Positions 7,002-18,600 of a DNA stretch of 64,000 bases are shown here, in pieces. Made by a program: the position numbers and the translations under genes. Position 1 is the stretch's first letter. Each line of letters opens with the position of its first letter. This stretch comes from PALSA-1316 sp964499365 (GTDB taxonomy: Bacteria > Nitrospirota > Thermodesulfovibrionia > Thermodesulfovibrionales > UBA6898). Below the pieces are notes generated by a model that was given only the letters and a program-made list of their open reading frames with translations, ran no database searches and had not been told where the DNA came from. The DNA is taken from positions 1-64,000 of the forward strand of contig CAZCKU010000017.1 of NCBI GenBank assembly GCA_964499365.1, given 5' to 3'.

Positions 7002-9305
7002 CTAATCGAAATTGAACTGAGACGGGTCTTTTATTTCCCAGACGGATCTCGACGGCGAAATCTGTTTCGGCTGGGTACCTTCCTTGAAAAATTCCCTCAG
7101 GCCTGCATCGTCCCGGGACAGCAGACCTGATTTCGGATCGACAGCATGCGTGACAATCCCCTCAGGCTGGGTAAACGGTTCGGCCTGACCACGAACCGCG
7201 CTCGACATAAACGAGGCCCAGATCGGTGAGGCTGCACGTGCTCCCGTCTCGAGCGAACCCAGGGGCCGGGAGTTGTCAAAACCTACCCAGACACTCGTCA
7301 CAAGGTTTGAGGTATACCCGACAAACCAGGCATCCTTATAGTCATTTGTTGTCCCTGTCTTTCCCGCCACAGGTACGCCGAGGGACTTTGCCCTCCAGCC
7401 CGTCCCGTATTTCACGACATCTTCCATCATCGAGGTTATCAGAAAGGCGGTCTGCGGGCTGATCGCCTGTTCAGACTCAGGCTCGTTCGTCTCAAGGACC
7501 CTGCCCTTCCGGTCGGTGATATACTTGATCGAGACCGGCTTTACCTTCATCCCGCTGCTTGCGAATACGTTATAGACCATTGCAATTTCAAACGGGGTAA
7601 CATTAAATGACCCCAGGGCAACGCTGAGGTTGCGCGGGATCTCCCCCTGAATGCCGACCGTCCTCGCAAAATTCATCAGGTTATCAATCCCGATCGCATC
7701 CACCAGCTTCACCGTGACCACATTTCTTGAATAGGTAAGGGCCTCACGCAGGCGGGTCGGCCCATAAAATTTATGATCATAGTTCTCGGGGCTCCAGGAA
7801 CCCTTCGGCCCCCCCATATAGGTTACCGGTTCGTCATTGATAATGCTCGCCGGAGTAAAGCCATTGTCCATGGCAGCAGCATATATGACCGGCTTAAAGG
7901 ACGAGCCGGGCTGCCGTTTCGCATACACGGCCCGGTTAAAATCGCTCTTTGTCACATCGTAACCGCCGACGAGGGCCCTGAGAAATCCTGTATGAGGCTC
8001 GACCGAGACAAGCGCCCCCTCGACCTCGGGGTCCTGTTCCAGCGCCAGCAGGACATTCCTGTTCTGAATACTCTTGATGCTTACCCTGACCATATCCCCG
8101 GGCTTCAGAATCCTTGTCAGGGTAAAGTTCTGGATCATCTTCGACGTCCCATCCTTTGTGTTCAGGACCTTCGCCGCCCACTGGGCATCTCTGACAGAGA
8201 GTTTCCCGAGCACGCCCCGGGTCTTGATGACCGCCTCCTTGTCCGCAACGCTCAGGACGAGCCCGGAGTAAATATCACCGGGATTGATCACAACGGTTGT
8301 CGATAACTCCTTGCTCTTCAGCTCCTTTTCGAAGTCCACGCCTTTTTTGTGGTCAAGCGGGCCCCGCCAGCCCCTCCGTTTATCAACCTCGCGCAGCCCC
8401 GACTGCATCGCATTGACCGCGGCGCTCTGCATGCCCCGGTCGAGGGTGGTATACACCTTCATGCCGCCCTTATATACCATCTCCTCGCCGTATTTATCCT
8501 CCAGGTATTTTTTGATATAGTCCACGAAATACGTATTCGCCTCAACCCCTTTTTTCAGGCTCGAAAGATACAGCGGCTGCGCATAGGCATAGTCCCGTTC
8601 AGAGTTTTTTATGTATCCTTCCTCCTCCATCCGCATCAAAACGACCGACTGACGTTCCTTCGCCTTCGATAGATCGTTGAACGGGGAGTAAATCGTCGGG
8701 GCCTTTACCAGACCGGCGATCATGGCCGCCTCGCCGAGGGTCAGGTTCCTGACCGACTTTCCGAAATAAACCTTTGAGGCCATCTCAACCCCGTAGGCCC
8801 CATGGCCAAAGTAGACCCGGTTGAGATACAGTTCGAGGATTTCGTTCTTGCTGAGGGTCTTTTCTATCTTGAAGGCAAGGGCCGCCTCCATCAGTTTCCT
8901 CTTCAGGGTCTTCTCAGGGCCGAGAAAGACCACCTTTGCAAGCTGCTGAGTCAGGGTGGACCCGCCCTGCTTCAGGCTGACATGGATCACGTCCTGAACA
9001 ACCGCCCTCGCTATCGCTATATAATCGACCCCTTTATGTTTCCAGAACCGGGAATCCTCAACCGCCACAATCGCATTGATCATGTTTTTGGGGATGCGCT
9101 CAATCGGGATAAAAATACCCTTTTCAACCTTCAGCTCGCCGATCAGGGTATCGTCGTCCGCATAAATCTTTGTCCCCGCAATCTGGTTGAAGGTCTTCAG
9201 CTCCTCGATCGACGGCATGCCCCGCGCTATGGCGAAATAGCCGCCGGCAAGAACTCCGGCCAGGACCGCAAAAAAGGTGAAAATAATAATTAATTTGAGC
9301 CGCAT
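7002..9305 (-). CDS. mrcA: Penicillin-binding protein 1A (class A PBP)
   Basis: A bifunctional peptidoglycan synthase, anchored by an N-terminal membrane helix (about 5-27) and otherwise periplasmic. The glycosyltransferase (GT51) domain shows EDSRFWKHKGVD, GGSTLTQQLAK and the ELYLNRVYFGHGAYG block. An inserted OB-like segment follows. The transpeptidase domain has the active-site motif GSSFKP (SxxK), SRN (SxN) and KTGTTNDYKDAWFVG (KTG). The 767-residue length is typical. The promoter lies unusually close to the start codon. A monocistronic unit is likely: the flanking genes run the other way. Confidence 0.96.
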   Translation of the reverse strand: MRLKLIIIFTFFAVLAGVLAGGYFAIARGMPSIEELKTFNQIAGTKIYADDDTLIGELKVEKGIFIPIERIPKNMINAIVAVEDSRFWKHKGVDYIAIARAVVQDVIHVSLKQGGSTLTQQLAKVVFLGPEKTLKRKLMEAALAFKIEKTLSKNEILELYLNRVYFGHGAYGVEMASKVYFGKSVRNLTLGEAAMIAGLVKAPTIYSPFNDLSKAKERQSVVLMRMEEEGYIKNSERDYAYAQPLYLSSLKKGVEANTYFVDYIKKYLEDKYGEEMVYKGGMKVYTTLDRGMQSAAVNAMQSGLREVDKRRGWRGPLDHKKGVDFEKELKSKELSTTVVINPGDIYSGLVLSVADKEAVIKTRGVLGKLSVRDAQWAAKVLNTKDGTSKMIQNFTLTRILKPGDMVRVSIKSIQNRNVLLALEQDPEVEGALVSVEPHTGFLRALVGGYDVTKSDFNRAVYAKRQPGSSFKPVIYAAAMDNGFTPASIINDEPVTYMGGPKGSWSPENYDHKFYGPTRLREALTYSRNVVTVKLVDAIGIDNLMNFARTVGIQGEIPRNLSVALGSFNVTPFEIAMVYNVFASSGMKVKPVSIKYITDRKGRVLETNEPESEQAISPQTAFLITSMMEDVVKYGTGWRAKSLGVPVAGKTGTTNDYKDAWFVGYTSNLVTSVWVGFDNSRPLGSLETGARAASPIWASFMSSAVRGQAEPFTQPEGIVTHAVDPKSGLLSRDDAGLREFFKEGTQPKQISPSRSVWEIKDPSQFNFD

Positions 9306-9315
9306 CGCAGTTTTG

Positions 9316-9345
9316 ATTATACCCGTGCCGCACCCGGAGAGTCAA
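9316..9345 (-). promoter_or_regulatory. Promoter of the PBP1A gene, giving a near-leaderless mRNA
   Basis: Reading leftward, TTGACT (9340-9345), an 18-bp spacer and a perfect TATAAT (9316-9321). The expected transcription start is at about 9308-9310, only about 4 nt before the ATG at 9305. There is no room for a Shine-Dalgarno sequence. Confidence 0.6.
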
Positions 9346-9467
9346 AGCAACGGCTGTTTTTGGTGCGGGTTCGCTACAGTGACTGTCAATAAGCTGATAT
9401 ACTATCAACAGTATCTGTCCACCATGTATCACACGACGATATGTACTGAAAGGGGAGACGACTCCAC

Positions 9468-10430
9468 ATGGAACCAAAGATCAGGGTAGGGATCAGCGCC
9501 TGTCTCCTGGGCGAAAAGGTCCGCTTTGACGGCGGGCACAAACTGGACCACTACCTGAAAGACACGCTGGGACAGTTTGTCGAATGGGTAGCGGTCTGTC
9601 CCGAGGTGGAGTGCGGCCTGCCCGTTCCCCGTGAGGCCATGCGGCTCACCGGCAATCCGGACGCTCCCCGTCTCGTGACGGTCAGGACCGGCATTGATCA
9701 GACGGAGCGCCTGAAGCTCTGGGCCGGGCGCCGGGTGCAAAAGCTCGCAGGAGAAGATCTCTGCGGCTTTATTTTCAAGAGCAAATCTCCGAGTTCGGGA
9801 ATGCGGGGCGTCAAGGTGTATGGGGTATCCGCTGGCTCGTCGGGCAGTCCCTCAAGAACGGGCGTCGGCATCTTTGCCCGGGCCTTCATGGAACGTTTTC
9901 CCCTGATGCCTGTTGAAGATGAGGGGCGGCTCAACGATCCCGGCCTGAGAGAGAATTTTATTGAAAGGCTCTTTGTCTACAGACGCTGGAAGCAATATGT
10001 CGAGGAAGACGGCAGCCTGAGGGGCCTGGTCGAGTTCCATTCAGACCATAAACTCATCCTGCTAGCGCACAGCACCCGCCACTACACCGAGATGGGCAGA
10101 CTGGTGGCACATGCAAGGGACTATAAGCCGGATACCCTCCGCGACAGCTATCTCGGACTGATGATGGAGGCTCTGAAGCTCCTGGCAACAGCCAGAAAGA
10201 ATACGAATGTGCTGCAGCATATGATGGGTTATTTCAAAAAGCAGCTGACCCCTGAGGAGAAAAAGGAACTCCTCGACGTTATCGGAGATTACCACCGGGG
10301 CCTCCTGCCCCTCATCGTCCCGATCGTCCTGCTCAGGCATTACGTCCGGAAATATGACGAACCGTATCTGAAGAGGCAATATTATCTTCACCCCCATCCT
10401 GCGGAACTCAGCCTGCGGAACCACGTATAA
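9468..10430 (+). CDS. DUF523 and DUF1722 domain protein (YbgA-like)
   Basis: A 320-residue cytoplasmic protein of two conserved domains of unknown function. The N-terminal DUF523 (about 5-150) opens with ISACLLGEKVRFDGGHK and has conserved CPE(V/x)ECGLP and FKSKSPSSG segments. The C-terminal DUF1722 (about 190-315, YbgA type) carries HSDHKLILLAHS and NVLQHMMGYFKK. The combination is widespread in bacteria and sometimes sits near photolyase or other repair genes. The function is not established. The start is supported by AGGGGAG about 10 nt upstream. Inverted repeats follow the stop. Confidence 0.9.
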   Translation: MEPKIRVGISACLLGEKVRFDGGHKLDHYLKDTLGQFVEWVAVCPEVECGLPVPREAMRLTGNPDAPRLVTVRTGIDQTERLKLWAGRRVQKLAGEDLCGFIFKSKSPSSGMRGVKVYGVSAGSSGSPSRTGVGIFARAFMERFPLMPVEDEGRLNDPGLRENFIERLFVYRRWKQYVEEDGSLRGLVEFHSDHKLILLAHSTRHYTEMGRLVAHARDYKPDTLRDSYLGLMMEALKLLATARKNTNVLQHMMGYFKKQLTPEEKKELLDVIGDYHRGLLPLIVPIVLLRHYVRKYDEPYLKRQYYLHPHPAELSLRNHV

Positions 10431-10507
10431 CTGCAGGCTGATAACCGGCCCTGCAGCCAACGTGTTATAGTAACATCAGGGAGCAGTCCGGCCAGGGTGT
10501 CTCCCTG
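10431..10507. promoter_or_regulatory. Two short hairpins between the DUF523 and pirin genes
   Basis: CTGCAGG (10431-10437) pairs with CCTGCAG (10450-10456), and CAGGGAG (10477-10483) pairs with CTCCCTG (10501-10507). The first may end the upstream gene. The second lies just before the pirin Shine-Dalgarno (GGGGAGG near 10517). The stems are short, so function is uncertain. Confidence 0.3.
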
Positions 10508-10529
10508 AATCTCGACGGGGAGGTGCATC

Positions 10530-11408
10530 ATGGCAAGGGTCAGATCCATCAAGGCAATCCTGAAGGCGGTCCCGACAATCGAAGGGGCAGGCGTTCACCT
10601 GAAAAGGGTATTCGGCTATCACCACGTCCCGGATTTTGATCCTTTTCTTCTCCTCGATGACTTCCATTCCAATGAACCGGAAAAATACCTCGCCGGCTTT
10701 CCCTGGCATCCTCACCGCGGTATTGAGACGATCACCTACATACTGCAGGGTGACGTGGCTCATGGCGACAGCATGGGGAACCGCGGGACAATATCATCCG
10801 GCGATGTCCAGTGGATGACCGCAGGAAGCGGCATTATCCACCAGGAGATGCCTGAAGGCGATGCTGACAACAGATTGTGGGGGTTCCAGCTCTGGGCCAA
10901 TCTTCCGTCGTCTCACAAGATGATGCCCCCCCGCTATCGCGACGTCAAGAATACCGATATTCCCGAGATCGCACTGGATTCCGGGGCCAGGGTCCGCATC
11001 ATCAGCGGTTCGGTCAACGGCGTCAGCGGACCCGTCAGGGACATTGTCATCGATCCCGGGTACCTGGATATCTCGGTCCCCGCGAAAAGCAGCTTCAGGC
11101 ATAGCGTACTCCCGAATCATACTGTGTTTGCCTATATCATAGAGGGACAGGCGCTCTTCGGACGGCAGAATTCTGCCGCGGAGAAGATGCTGACCGGGGC
11201 AGAACACCTGGTGCTGTATGAAAGCCGCGGCGACGCCGTGGATATTGAGACCGGAGATTCTGCAGTCCGTTTTCTGCTGATCTCGGGGAACCCTGTCAGG
11301 GAACCGGTAGCCTGGGGTGGGCCTATTGTCATGAATACGCGGGAGGAGCTAGAAACCGCTTTCGATGAGTACGAAAGGGGGACGTTTCTCAAGCACCCCA
11401 GGGCCTAG
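10530..11408 (+). CDS. Pirin family protein
   Basis: A 292-residue bicupin of the pirin family. The N-terminal cupin carries the metal ligands: H60 and H62 in HPHRGIET, then H104 and E106 in GIIHQEMPEG. These match the Fe-binding set of human pirin and E. coli YhhW. The second cupin is degenerate, as usual. Some members act as quercetin 2,3-dioxygenases and others as redox or transcription cofactors; the role here is unknown. A strong GGGGAGG sits about 9 nt before the ATG. It converges on the HD-GYP gene with a 21-bp gap. Confidence 0.93.
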   Translation: MARVRSIKAILKAVPTIEGAGVHLKRVFGYHHVPDFDPFLLLDDFHSNEPEKYLAGFPWHPHRGIETITYILQGDVAHGDSMGNRGTISSGDVQWMTAGSGIIHQEMPEGDADNRLWGFQLWANLPSSHKMMPPRYRDVKNTDIPEIALDSGARVRIISGSVNGVSGPVRDIVIDPGYLDISVPAKSSFRHSVLPNHTVFAYIIEGQALFGRQNSAAEKMLTGAEHLVLYESRGDAVDIETGDSAVRFLLISGNPVREPVAWGGPIVMNTREELETAFDEYERGTFLKHPRA

Positions 11409-11429
11409 ACGTGCCGCACCGCAAAGCGT

Positions 11430-12575
11430 TCAGTCACCACCCGGTCTGCAATCCTGGTTGGTGCTGAATATCTCATCAAACTGCGGGGCGATCGAAACAA
11501 AGACTTCCAGCACCTCGGGATCAAAATGAAGCGGGGACGTCCTGCCGTCTCCCTCGGTTATGATCCGGTAGGCTTCTTCATGGCAGAGGGAGGATTTATA
11601 GGAGCGGACGTTTCTCAGCGCGTCGTACTCGTCGGCAAGCTTCACAATGCGCGCCTCAATCGGAATGTCCCTGCCTTTCAGCCCGCGGGGGTAGCCCTCT
11701 CCGTTCCAGGTCTCATGGTGATGCAGGGCTATGGAGCTGGCCATATGGAGTGTCGGATGGGGAGACCCTGAGAGTATTTTATGCCCCATGACCGTATGCT
11801 CCTTCATCACTTCACGCTCCTCCTCCGTCAGGGCCGTTTTCTTCAGGAGGACATTGTCAGGAATTCCGATTTTGCCGATGTCATGCAGGGAGCTTGCAAC
11901 CGTAACCGCCTCGACAAAATCCTTGTACATATTCATCGTCTCGGCAATCCTGCGCGAATAAGAACCGATCCGGGAGATATGGGCAGCTGTATAGCTGTCC
12001 CTGAACTCCGCGACCGCGGAAAGCCGCTGGACAATTTCGATGCTCAGATTGTTCGCCATTATGGCAGCGTCCTCAAGCTCGCGTGTCTTGCGCATCACCG
12101 TATTTTCGAGCGTGACCGTATAGTTCTTTTCGGCCTGGACCATGCCGTATCGTTCAAGTCCCCGTTTGACCAGGGTCATGAGATATTCCTGATGAAAGGG
12201 TTTGGTGAGAAAACTGAAGGCGCCTTTGTTGACCGCTTCGATCGCGATTTCGAGATCCCCGTAGCCGGTCATCAGGATCACCGGAATTTCAGCGTTGAAA
12301 CGCTGAATCTGCTCGAGGAGTTCGATCCCCGAAACCTCCGGCATTTTTATATCCGACAATACCAAAGCAACCGGGTTTTCCTGCAACATCCCGAGCGCCG
12401 CAGCAGCCCCGTCACAGACGATGGCCGGAAGGCCGCGCTTGCGGAACAACGACGAGAGGTAGAAACGGATAGACTCATCGTCGTCGACAACAAGGATAGC
12501 CCCCTCGGCTATACTCATGCCGCAGGACCGTTCGGTGACTGCTTTCTCTGCATTGCATATTATATCATCATGCAC
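11430..12575 (-). CDS. Response regulator with HD-GYP phosphodiesterase domain
   Basis: An RpfG-type two-domain protein predicted to hydrolyse cyclic di-GMP when phosphorylated. REC comes first (about 25-145: VVDDDES, the acceptor Asp in LVLSDIKMPE, and LTKPFHQEY), then a helical linker, then HD-GYP (about 190-365) with HDIGKIG, HHETWNGEGYP and ADEYDALR. All signature residues are intact. The 381-residue frame begins at a GTG (12575) with no clear Shine-Dalgarno. The ATG at 12518, giving a protein that starts just before the REC domain, is an equally good start. No histidine kinase is adjacent. Confidence 0.9.
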   Translation of the reverse strand: MHDDIICNAEKAVTERSCGMSIAEGAILVVDDDESIRFYLSSLFRKRGLPAIVCDGAAAALGMLQENPVALVLSDIKMPEVSGIELLEQIQRFNAEIPVILMTGYGDLEIAIEAVNKGAFSFLTKPFHQEYLMTLVKRGLERYGMVQAEKNYTVTLENTVMRKTRELEDAAIMANNLSIEIVQRLSAVAEFRDSYTAAHISRIGSYSRRIAETMNMYKDFVEAVTVASSLHDIGKIGIPDNVLLKKTALTEEEREVMKEHTVMGHKILSGSPHPTLHMASSIALHHHETWNGEGYPRGLKGRDIPIEARIVKLADEYDALRNVRSYKSSLCHEEAYRIITEGDGRTSPLHFDPEVLEVFVSIAPQFDEIFSTNQDCRPGGD

Positions 12576-12644
12576 CGCAACGGGGTAAAGCTGTCCAGCC
12601 CGCGTCGCACCGTACCGCGGCGATTCAGGAGGCCCGGGCCAAAA

Positions 12645-15600
12645 TCATGGACACCTGCCGGTCGCCTGACAGCGGGCCAGGACCTCCGCGTCACTCAGCG
12701 CGCTCCCGTAAATCCTGACCTCGTCCACCAGTCCGGCAAATGCACCATAGGAAGAGTCATCCCGACAGACGGACGTCGAGACATAGACGTTTGTTCTCGT
12801 TGAGACAAGTCCGGTCCTCACCAGGCTCCCGTTGAGATATATACGCGGCTGTCTGGCGCTATACGTAACGACAATATGGTTCCAGCCGGAAAGCGGCGAC
12901 AGGGTTGCATCATAAACCGCGAGCGGCGGCATGTAGCTTCCGCTGTGTTCATAAACAGAAATGCCGTTCGTCCCGACAGAGACCCCCATGCCGGCATCGG
13001 GAGCCCCGTAATAATTTGCACCAAAGAGATACTTCTGTCCGGCAATCCCCAATGCCCCTGCCGTGCTTTCAGCTTCGACTTCGTGAGTTGAGGTTGCCTG
13101 CACCATCGCCTCAAGCGTAAAGTTGTTTGCCGGTCTCCCCTCTGCATATGCCCATGAAAGTTTGTCGTCACCGGTACAGGAAAGTCCGCTGCCCGAATAT
13201 CCTGCCGACCAGAATCCCGTGCCGGTCATCGCACCGGGGTTGCTGCCGGCGGAATCAGCAGCCGCTGTTCCGGTTCCCTCGTCAAGATGCCACTGACTGA
13301 GCAGCTTCATCGTCATAAAGGTGGTTTCATCCGAATACGCGGACCAGACTCCCTTGCTGTCCTGATACCGCACCTTCCAGTAGCAGAGGGTATTGACCGG
13401 CAGGTTTGTGCTTACCGCATGGTTCGCAGCTGCTGTGGTCGCGCCGCTGTCGTATATCATGTTGGCATCAAAAGCCGCCCCTGTGCCCCTGCTGATGCGC
13501 CACTGGCTTGCAAGATGGGTATCTCCGGCGTCGCCGTCAGCAAATGCCGTGGCCTCCAGTGCCGGTTTCCGGACAACATCCAGGGCACCTGTTGCCGGAG
13601 CAACGTTCATCGGCTTGTCCGGGGCAACGTTAAAGATGGTCGTAAAGGCGGTCTCCCCTGAGTACGCAGACCAGTCCCCGTTGCTGTCCTGATAGCGCAC
13701 CCTCCAGTAATAGGTAGTACCAAAGGCGCCGGGAGTAGCCACCGCATGCACTGTACCCGCTGCCACAACCCCGCTGTCATAGACGACAGCTGCGTCAAAG
13801 AAAGCTCCCCCGGCGGTGCTGATTCTCCATTGACTTGCCAGATGCGTATCTCCCGCATCGGCGTCAGAAAAGTCGGCAGCGGCCAGGGTCGGGCTGAGCG
13901 AAACACCCGCAGCCCCGGAGGCCGGCGACACGTTCACCGGAGTTGCCGGGAGGTTATTGCCGAGCCCGCTTACCGAGACAGTAACAGGGTTGGCCTCGGG
14001 ATCGTTGTTCGGGATCGCAAAACTCTCGGCAAAGGCGCCCGCCGCTGCAGGAGAAAAGCGGACGTCAAACGTGCAGGAAGAACCGGACGCAATGGTGCGG
14101 TTCGAGCAGGTGTCGTTCGCCACAAAGAAGGGAGCTGCCAGGGGATTCATCGCCCCTAGAGTGCCGATGACAAGATTTGCATTCACCGGACCGGTGTTTG
14201 TGATTGTTATTGTCTGCTGCGCACTGTTGCCGGGGACCACATGTCCGAAAGAAACACTCTGGGAACTGACCTGTATATTCGGAGTATGCATCGGAATGAG
14301 GAATTTGCCGAAGCCTCTGGCCCCCTTATCAGTATTCACCGTTGCCACGACCGTATTGTCCGAAGTCCGGATCGCAGTCACCCACCCCGGAAGAGAGAGG
14401 GAATCCGAGGTCCCTGCATTGTTTACAACGTAGATGTATCTGCCGTCAGAGGTTGCGGCGACACCGGTCGGATATGATGCGATCGCACCGGCTATGTCTA
14501 TTGTCGTGGTGACAGTTCCTCCTGCTGTTTCAATAACTGCAACCGACGGTCCGAGGGTATTTGCCACATAGGCAAAGCTGCCGTCGGGCGTAAAGGCTAT
14601 CCCGCTGGGACTGGGTCCCACGGGTATTGTCCGGCCCACGGTATTTGTGGCGGTCTCAATAACGGAAACCGTGTTTGAACTGTAATTGGTTACATACACC
14701 TGCTGGCCGTTTGGAGCTACGGCAACCCCGTACGGGGCGGTGCCTACTGTCACCGGATCAAGAACCGAATTGTCCGTCGTCCGGATTATGGTAACCGTAT
14801 TACTGCTGGCGTTTGCCACGTATACATAAAGACTGTCGGGCGTCACGTCAAGTCCCCGCGGATTGGATCCGACCCCGATCGTTGCCGTGACCGTATGGGT
14901 CGCCCGGTCGATGACGCTGACGGTATTGTCGACGGCGTTTGCAACATAAAGCCGCTTGCCATCAGCCGACGCTGCAATTCCGTTCGGCGCCCTTCCAACA
15001 TTTATCTTGCCGGCTGCAGCAAACGTCCAGGTATTCTTCGCCGGGATATGCCACACCTGGTTATATCCCGACGCCGTGATATAGATCCGGGAGTCCGTCG
15101 CCGCCACCCCGAAGGGCATGGAGTTACTGTTGAGCACACCATCCCAGACTGCCGCGTTCCCGAAGTTCGTGTTGGTCAGGCTGCCTGTTGTCGCATTAAC
15201 CCCGATATAGATCGGAGAAACAGTATTACTGGAGGTACAGGTTGTAAACCGGCAGATCCCTGAGTGGGTGTAGCTGTTTGGGATATAGGCCAGGGACGTC
15301 TCAAACCCTTGGCCAGTCATGGTGAGCGTTGCGGGGTTTTCATCCGCGTCATTGCTGGCGATGCTGAGGGATACCTCATAGGCAATACCGGCAGCAGGAG
15401 CGAATTTCAGGGTAATCGCGCATATGCCCGCGGGATTCAGTGCGGTGCAGGTATTGCCCTCAACGGTAAACGGCCCGGCAGGGAGGGAGAGCGGCCCGAT
15501 ATTAAGAACGGCGGAGCCGTCATTGCGGATATACAGGATCTTTGTCGCAGAACCGGCGTGGTAGTCCAGATAGCCAAAATCCATCGACGTCACCGCTGGC

Positions 15601-18600
15601 GAACTCCCTGAATTCTGGTCGGTCAGCGTTATGTCCGGAGCAGGGGCCGTCGCCGTGCCGGTGGCCGCTATGACAACGGGACTCTTGTTCGGATCATTCG
15701 AAGCGATTGAGACCGAGCCTGTGTACCCGGTTTGAGCAATCGGGGTAAACTGGACATAGACCGTGCAGGTACTGCCGGTCGTCATTCCCGTCGCCCCGAA
15801 ATTGTCGCAGGTGCTTGAGGCAAGGTCGATCGAGAAAGGCGCGCTGGCGGTAATACTGCCGAAGACAAGGTTCCCGACCCCGTTATTTTTGACAGTGAGA
15901 ATTCTGCTGCCGGTGGTATTCACCACCTGGTTCCCGAACGGCAGCAGACTGTCGTCAGCCGGCACAACAGGGTCAGTTACAACAATATCAGGGTATGTGC
16001 CCGTGCCTTTCAGCGTGACCCTCACGATTTGTTCATTGGGGTCGTTGCTCGGGATGTCGAAGGTCTCATAAACAGTGCCTTCGGCGGTCGGGGAATACCT
16101 GACCCCTATCGTGCAGGTGGCTGAAGGCGCAAGGGTCTGTCCACCACAGGTATTGGACGTAATCGAAAAGGGTGCTGTTACCGGGTCCTGTACAGCGATG
16201 CTGCCGATGACCAGGTTGGCTGCACCGCCATTCCTGACAGTGATGGTCTGGCCCGCGGAGACCTGATTAACCGTAACATTCCCGAAATTCACCCCGTGAT
16301 CCCCGGCAGGGGCCACGGTATCAGTCAGGGCAATCTCAGGCTGAATCAGGTTCGGATCCTCCGACTGAATAAATCTTCCATAACTGTAGGGGGAACTGGC
16401 AACAGGTATGGAGCCGGCCTGCATATTGTAGTCAGTCCGTACAACCATGACCTGATCTGCCGCGGGGACCGTCACATAGAGCAATTTTCCGTCAGGGGTA
16501 ATGGAAATACTGCCAAGGGTCCCGCTTGAAGGCGTGACCACGATAACCGTCGCCACCGTCTCCGTAGCCGTTTCAATAACACTGATCGTGTTGTCCGCTT
16601 CATTGACAACATACAGTTTCGCACCATCGGGAGATGCGGCAATATTTTTTGGTCCGGGACCGACGTCAATCGTACCGGTCACCGTAAAGTCCGAGGTTCG
16701 GACGACCGAGACCCTGTTTTCGGTGCTATTGACGATATACGCCTTTGAACTGTCAGGAGAAAAAGCGATGCCGTACGGTGATGCCATATCCAGGGTCGCG
16801 GCAACAGACCGATCCAGTGTGCGCAGCACTGAGACATAATGCCGTCCTCCCGATATGTTTATCGGAATATAGAGATATGCCCCGTCGGGAGTGGCGACAA
16901 GACCGGACATATTCAGATAATACACGGTATCGAGCGGAGTCTGGGAAATCACGGTATTGCTTGCCGTATCGATGACAGCAAGGTAATTGGTGTAGACGCT
17001 GGAATCCGCATTGATGAGAGCGTACAGATACGCCCCGCTTTGCGCTGCGGCCTCATGCTGTGAGCTGGTTGACGCGGTCAGCGTCACATTCTGCGCAGCC
17101 AGCCCCGGGCTATAGGAGCGGAGGATATCGCTGCCTGAATAGTTTGTATATATTTTTGATCCGTCCGGCGTAACCGCTACATAGGTATGCCGGTAGCTGG
17201 TGTTCGTCGGCAGCGTTTGCACTACCTGGTTGTCAAAGGTGCGTATCTTTGTAACAGCCCCGGTATAGTTGTTTGCGGAAGTGCCCTGGCTCATGATATA
17301 CGCATAGACAGGGCTGACGCCGGTACCGCTGACGATAACGATGGCAGGATTTTCATCCGGATCATCGCTCGGAATGTCAAAGTGGTCATTAAAGGTGCCG
17401 CCGGAGGACGGTGCAAACCGCACCGTCAGGGTGCAGGTGGCGCCGGGGATGAGCACGAGACCGGTTGTACAGGTATTATTGAGTATGGAAAAAGGCGCTG
17501 CCAGCGGATCTGCTGACGCAAGGGCCCCCAGGGTCAGATTGCCCACACCGTTATTGGTAACCGTCAAAGTCTGATCTTTTGACGAGGTGATCAACTGCTC
17601 TCCGAAGGGTATCGTCAGGTCATCACCGGGCTCCGCTGAATCAGCAATGGCAATATCAGGCCCCACATCCGTAGCAGTACCGCTGAGGCTGACGACCGCA
17701 GGGCTGTCAGGATCATTGCTGGGCATATCAAAACTGTCAGAAAACACGCCCGCACCTGCGGGTCCAAACCTCACCGTAAGCGCACAGGAAGCTGCCGGGG
17801 GCAGGGACTGCCCGGAACACGTATCACTGACGATAGAAAACGGCGCTGCAAGCGGGTTGCCGGAGGATAGAGCACCGAGGCTAAGATCGGCATGCCCAGC
17901 GTTTCTGACCGTTATAGTCAGGTCTTTCTGTGTCGTTGCGACAATGCTCCCGAAGTCAAGATTCTTGTCCGTGGCATTTCCGACCGTATCGATAATCCGG
18001 GCATGCGGGCCGGTAATGCCGAAGCTGTACTTGTGGTTATGGCAATTCATGCAGGATTTGCCCGTCTCACCCTGGTGGTGGTTGTTCGGATGCAGGGTAT
18101 CCGGATGGGCAGGTCCTGACGGGGTATGGCAGGAGCCGCATACGCCTGAACCCGGTGCTGCATCAGGGGCAAGACCGGTCAAATCCGGGTCAGTCGACTC
18201 AAAACCTGCAACCGCTACCGGATTCCCGCCTCCGCCGATCCTCCCGTTTATCGTTGGCCTGATCATCGCCAGCTTGGTAGTGCCGTGGCCATCGTGGCAA
18301 TCTTTGCATTGATAACCGGGGCTCACGCCGTAATTGCCCTTATCGCCATAGGCGGGAAAGGCTGCGGCCGATGTTGTGTTGTAGGCATCTGCTATCGCAC
18401 CGGAGTGGACAGAGGCCTCACTGAGGGCATCCTTGCCAAGGGCTCCGTTGAGCGTCTGTCCGGGCTTGTGACAGTCAAGACATACCTCTGTTGCCGGTGA
18501 TGTGTAAGCAAGCCCGTCGTCCGGGACAGCCTTATATCGCAGCCCTGCCCCCGGGACATGATCGATATGCCTGCTGTCCTGATCATGGCAGATGGTGCAG

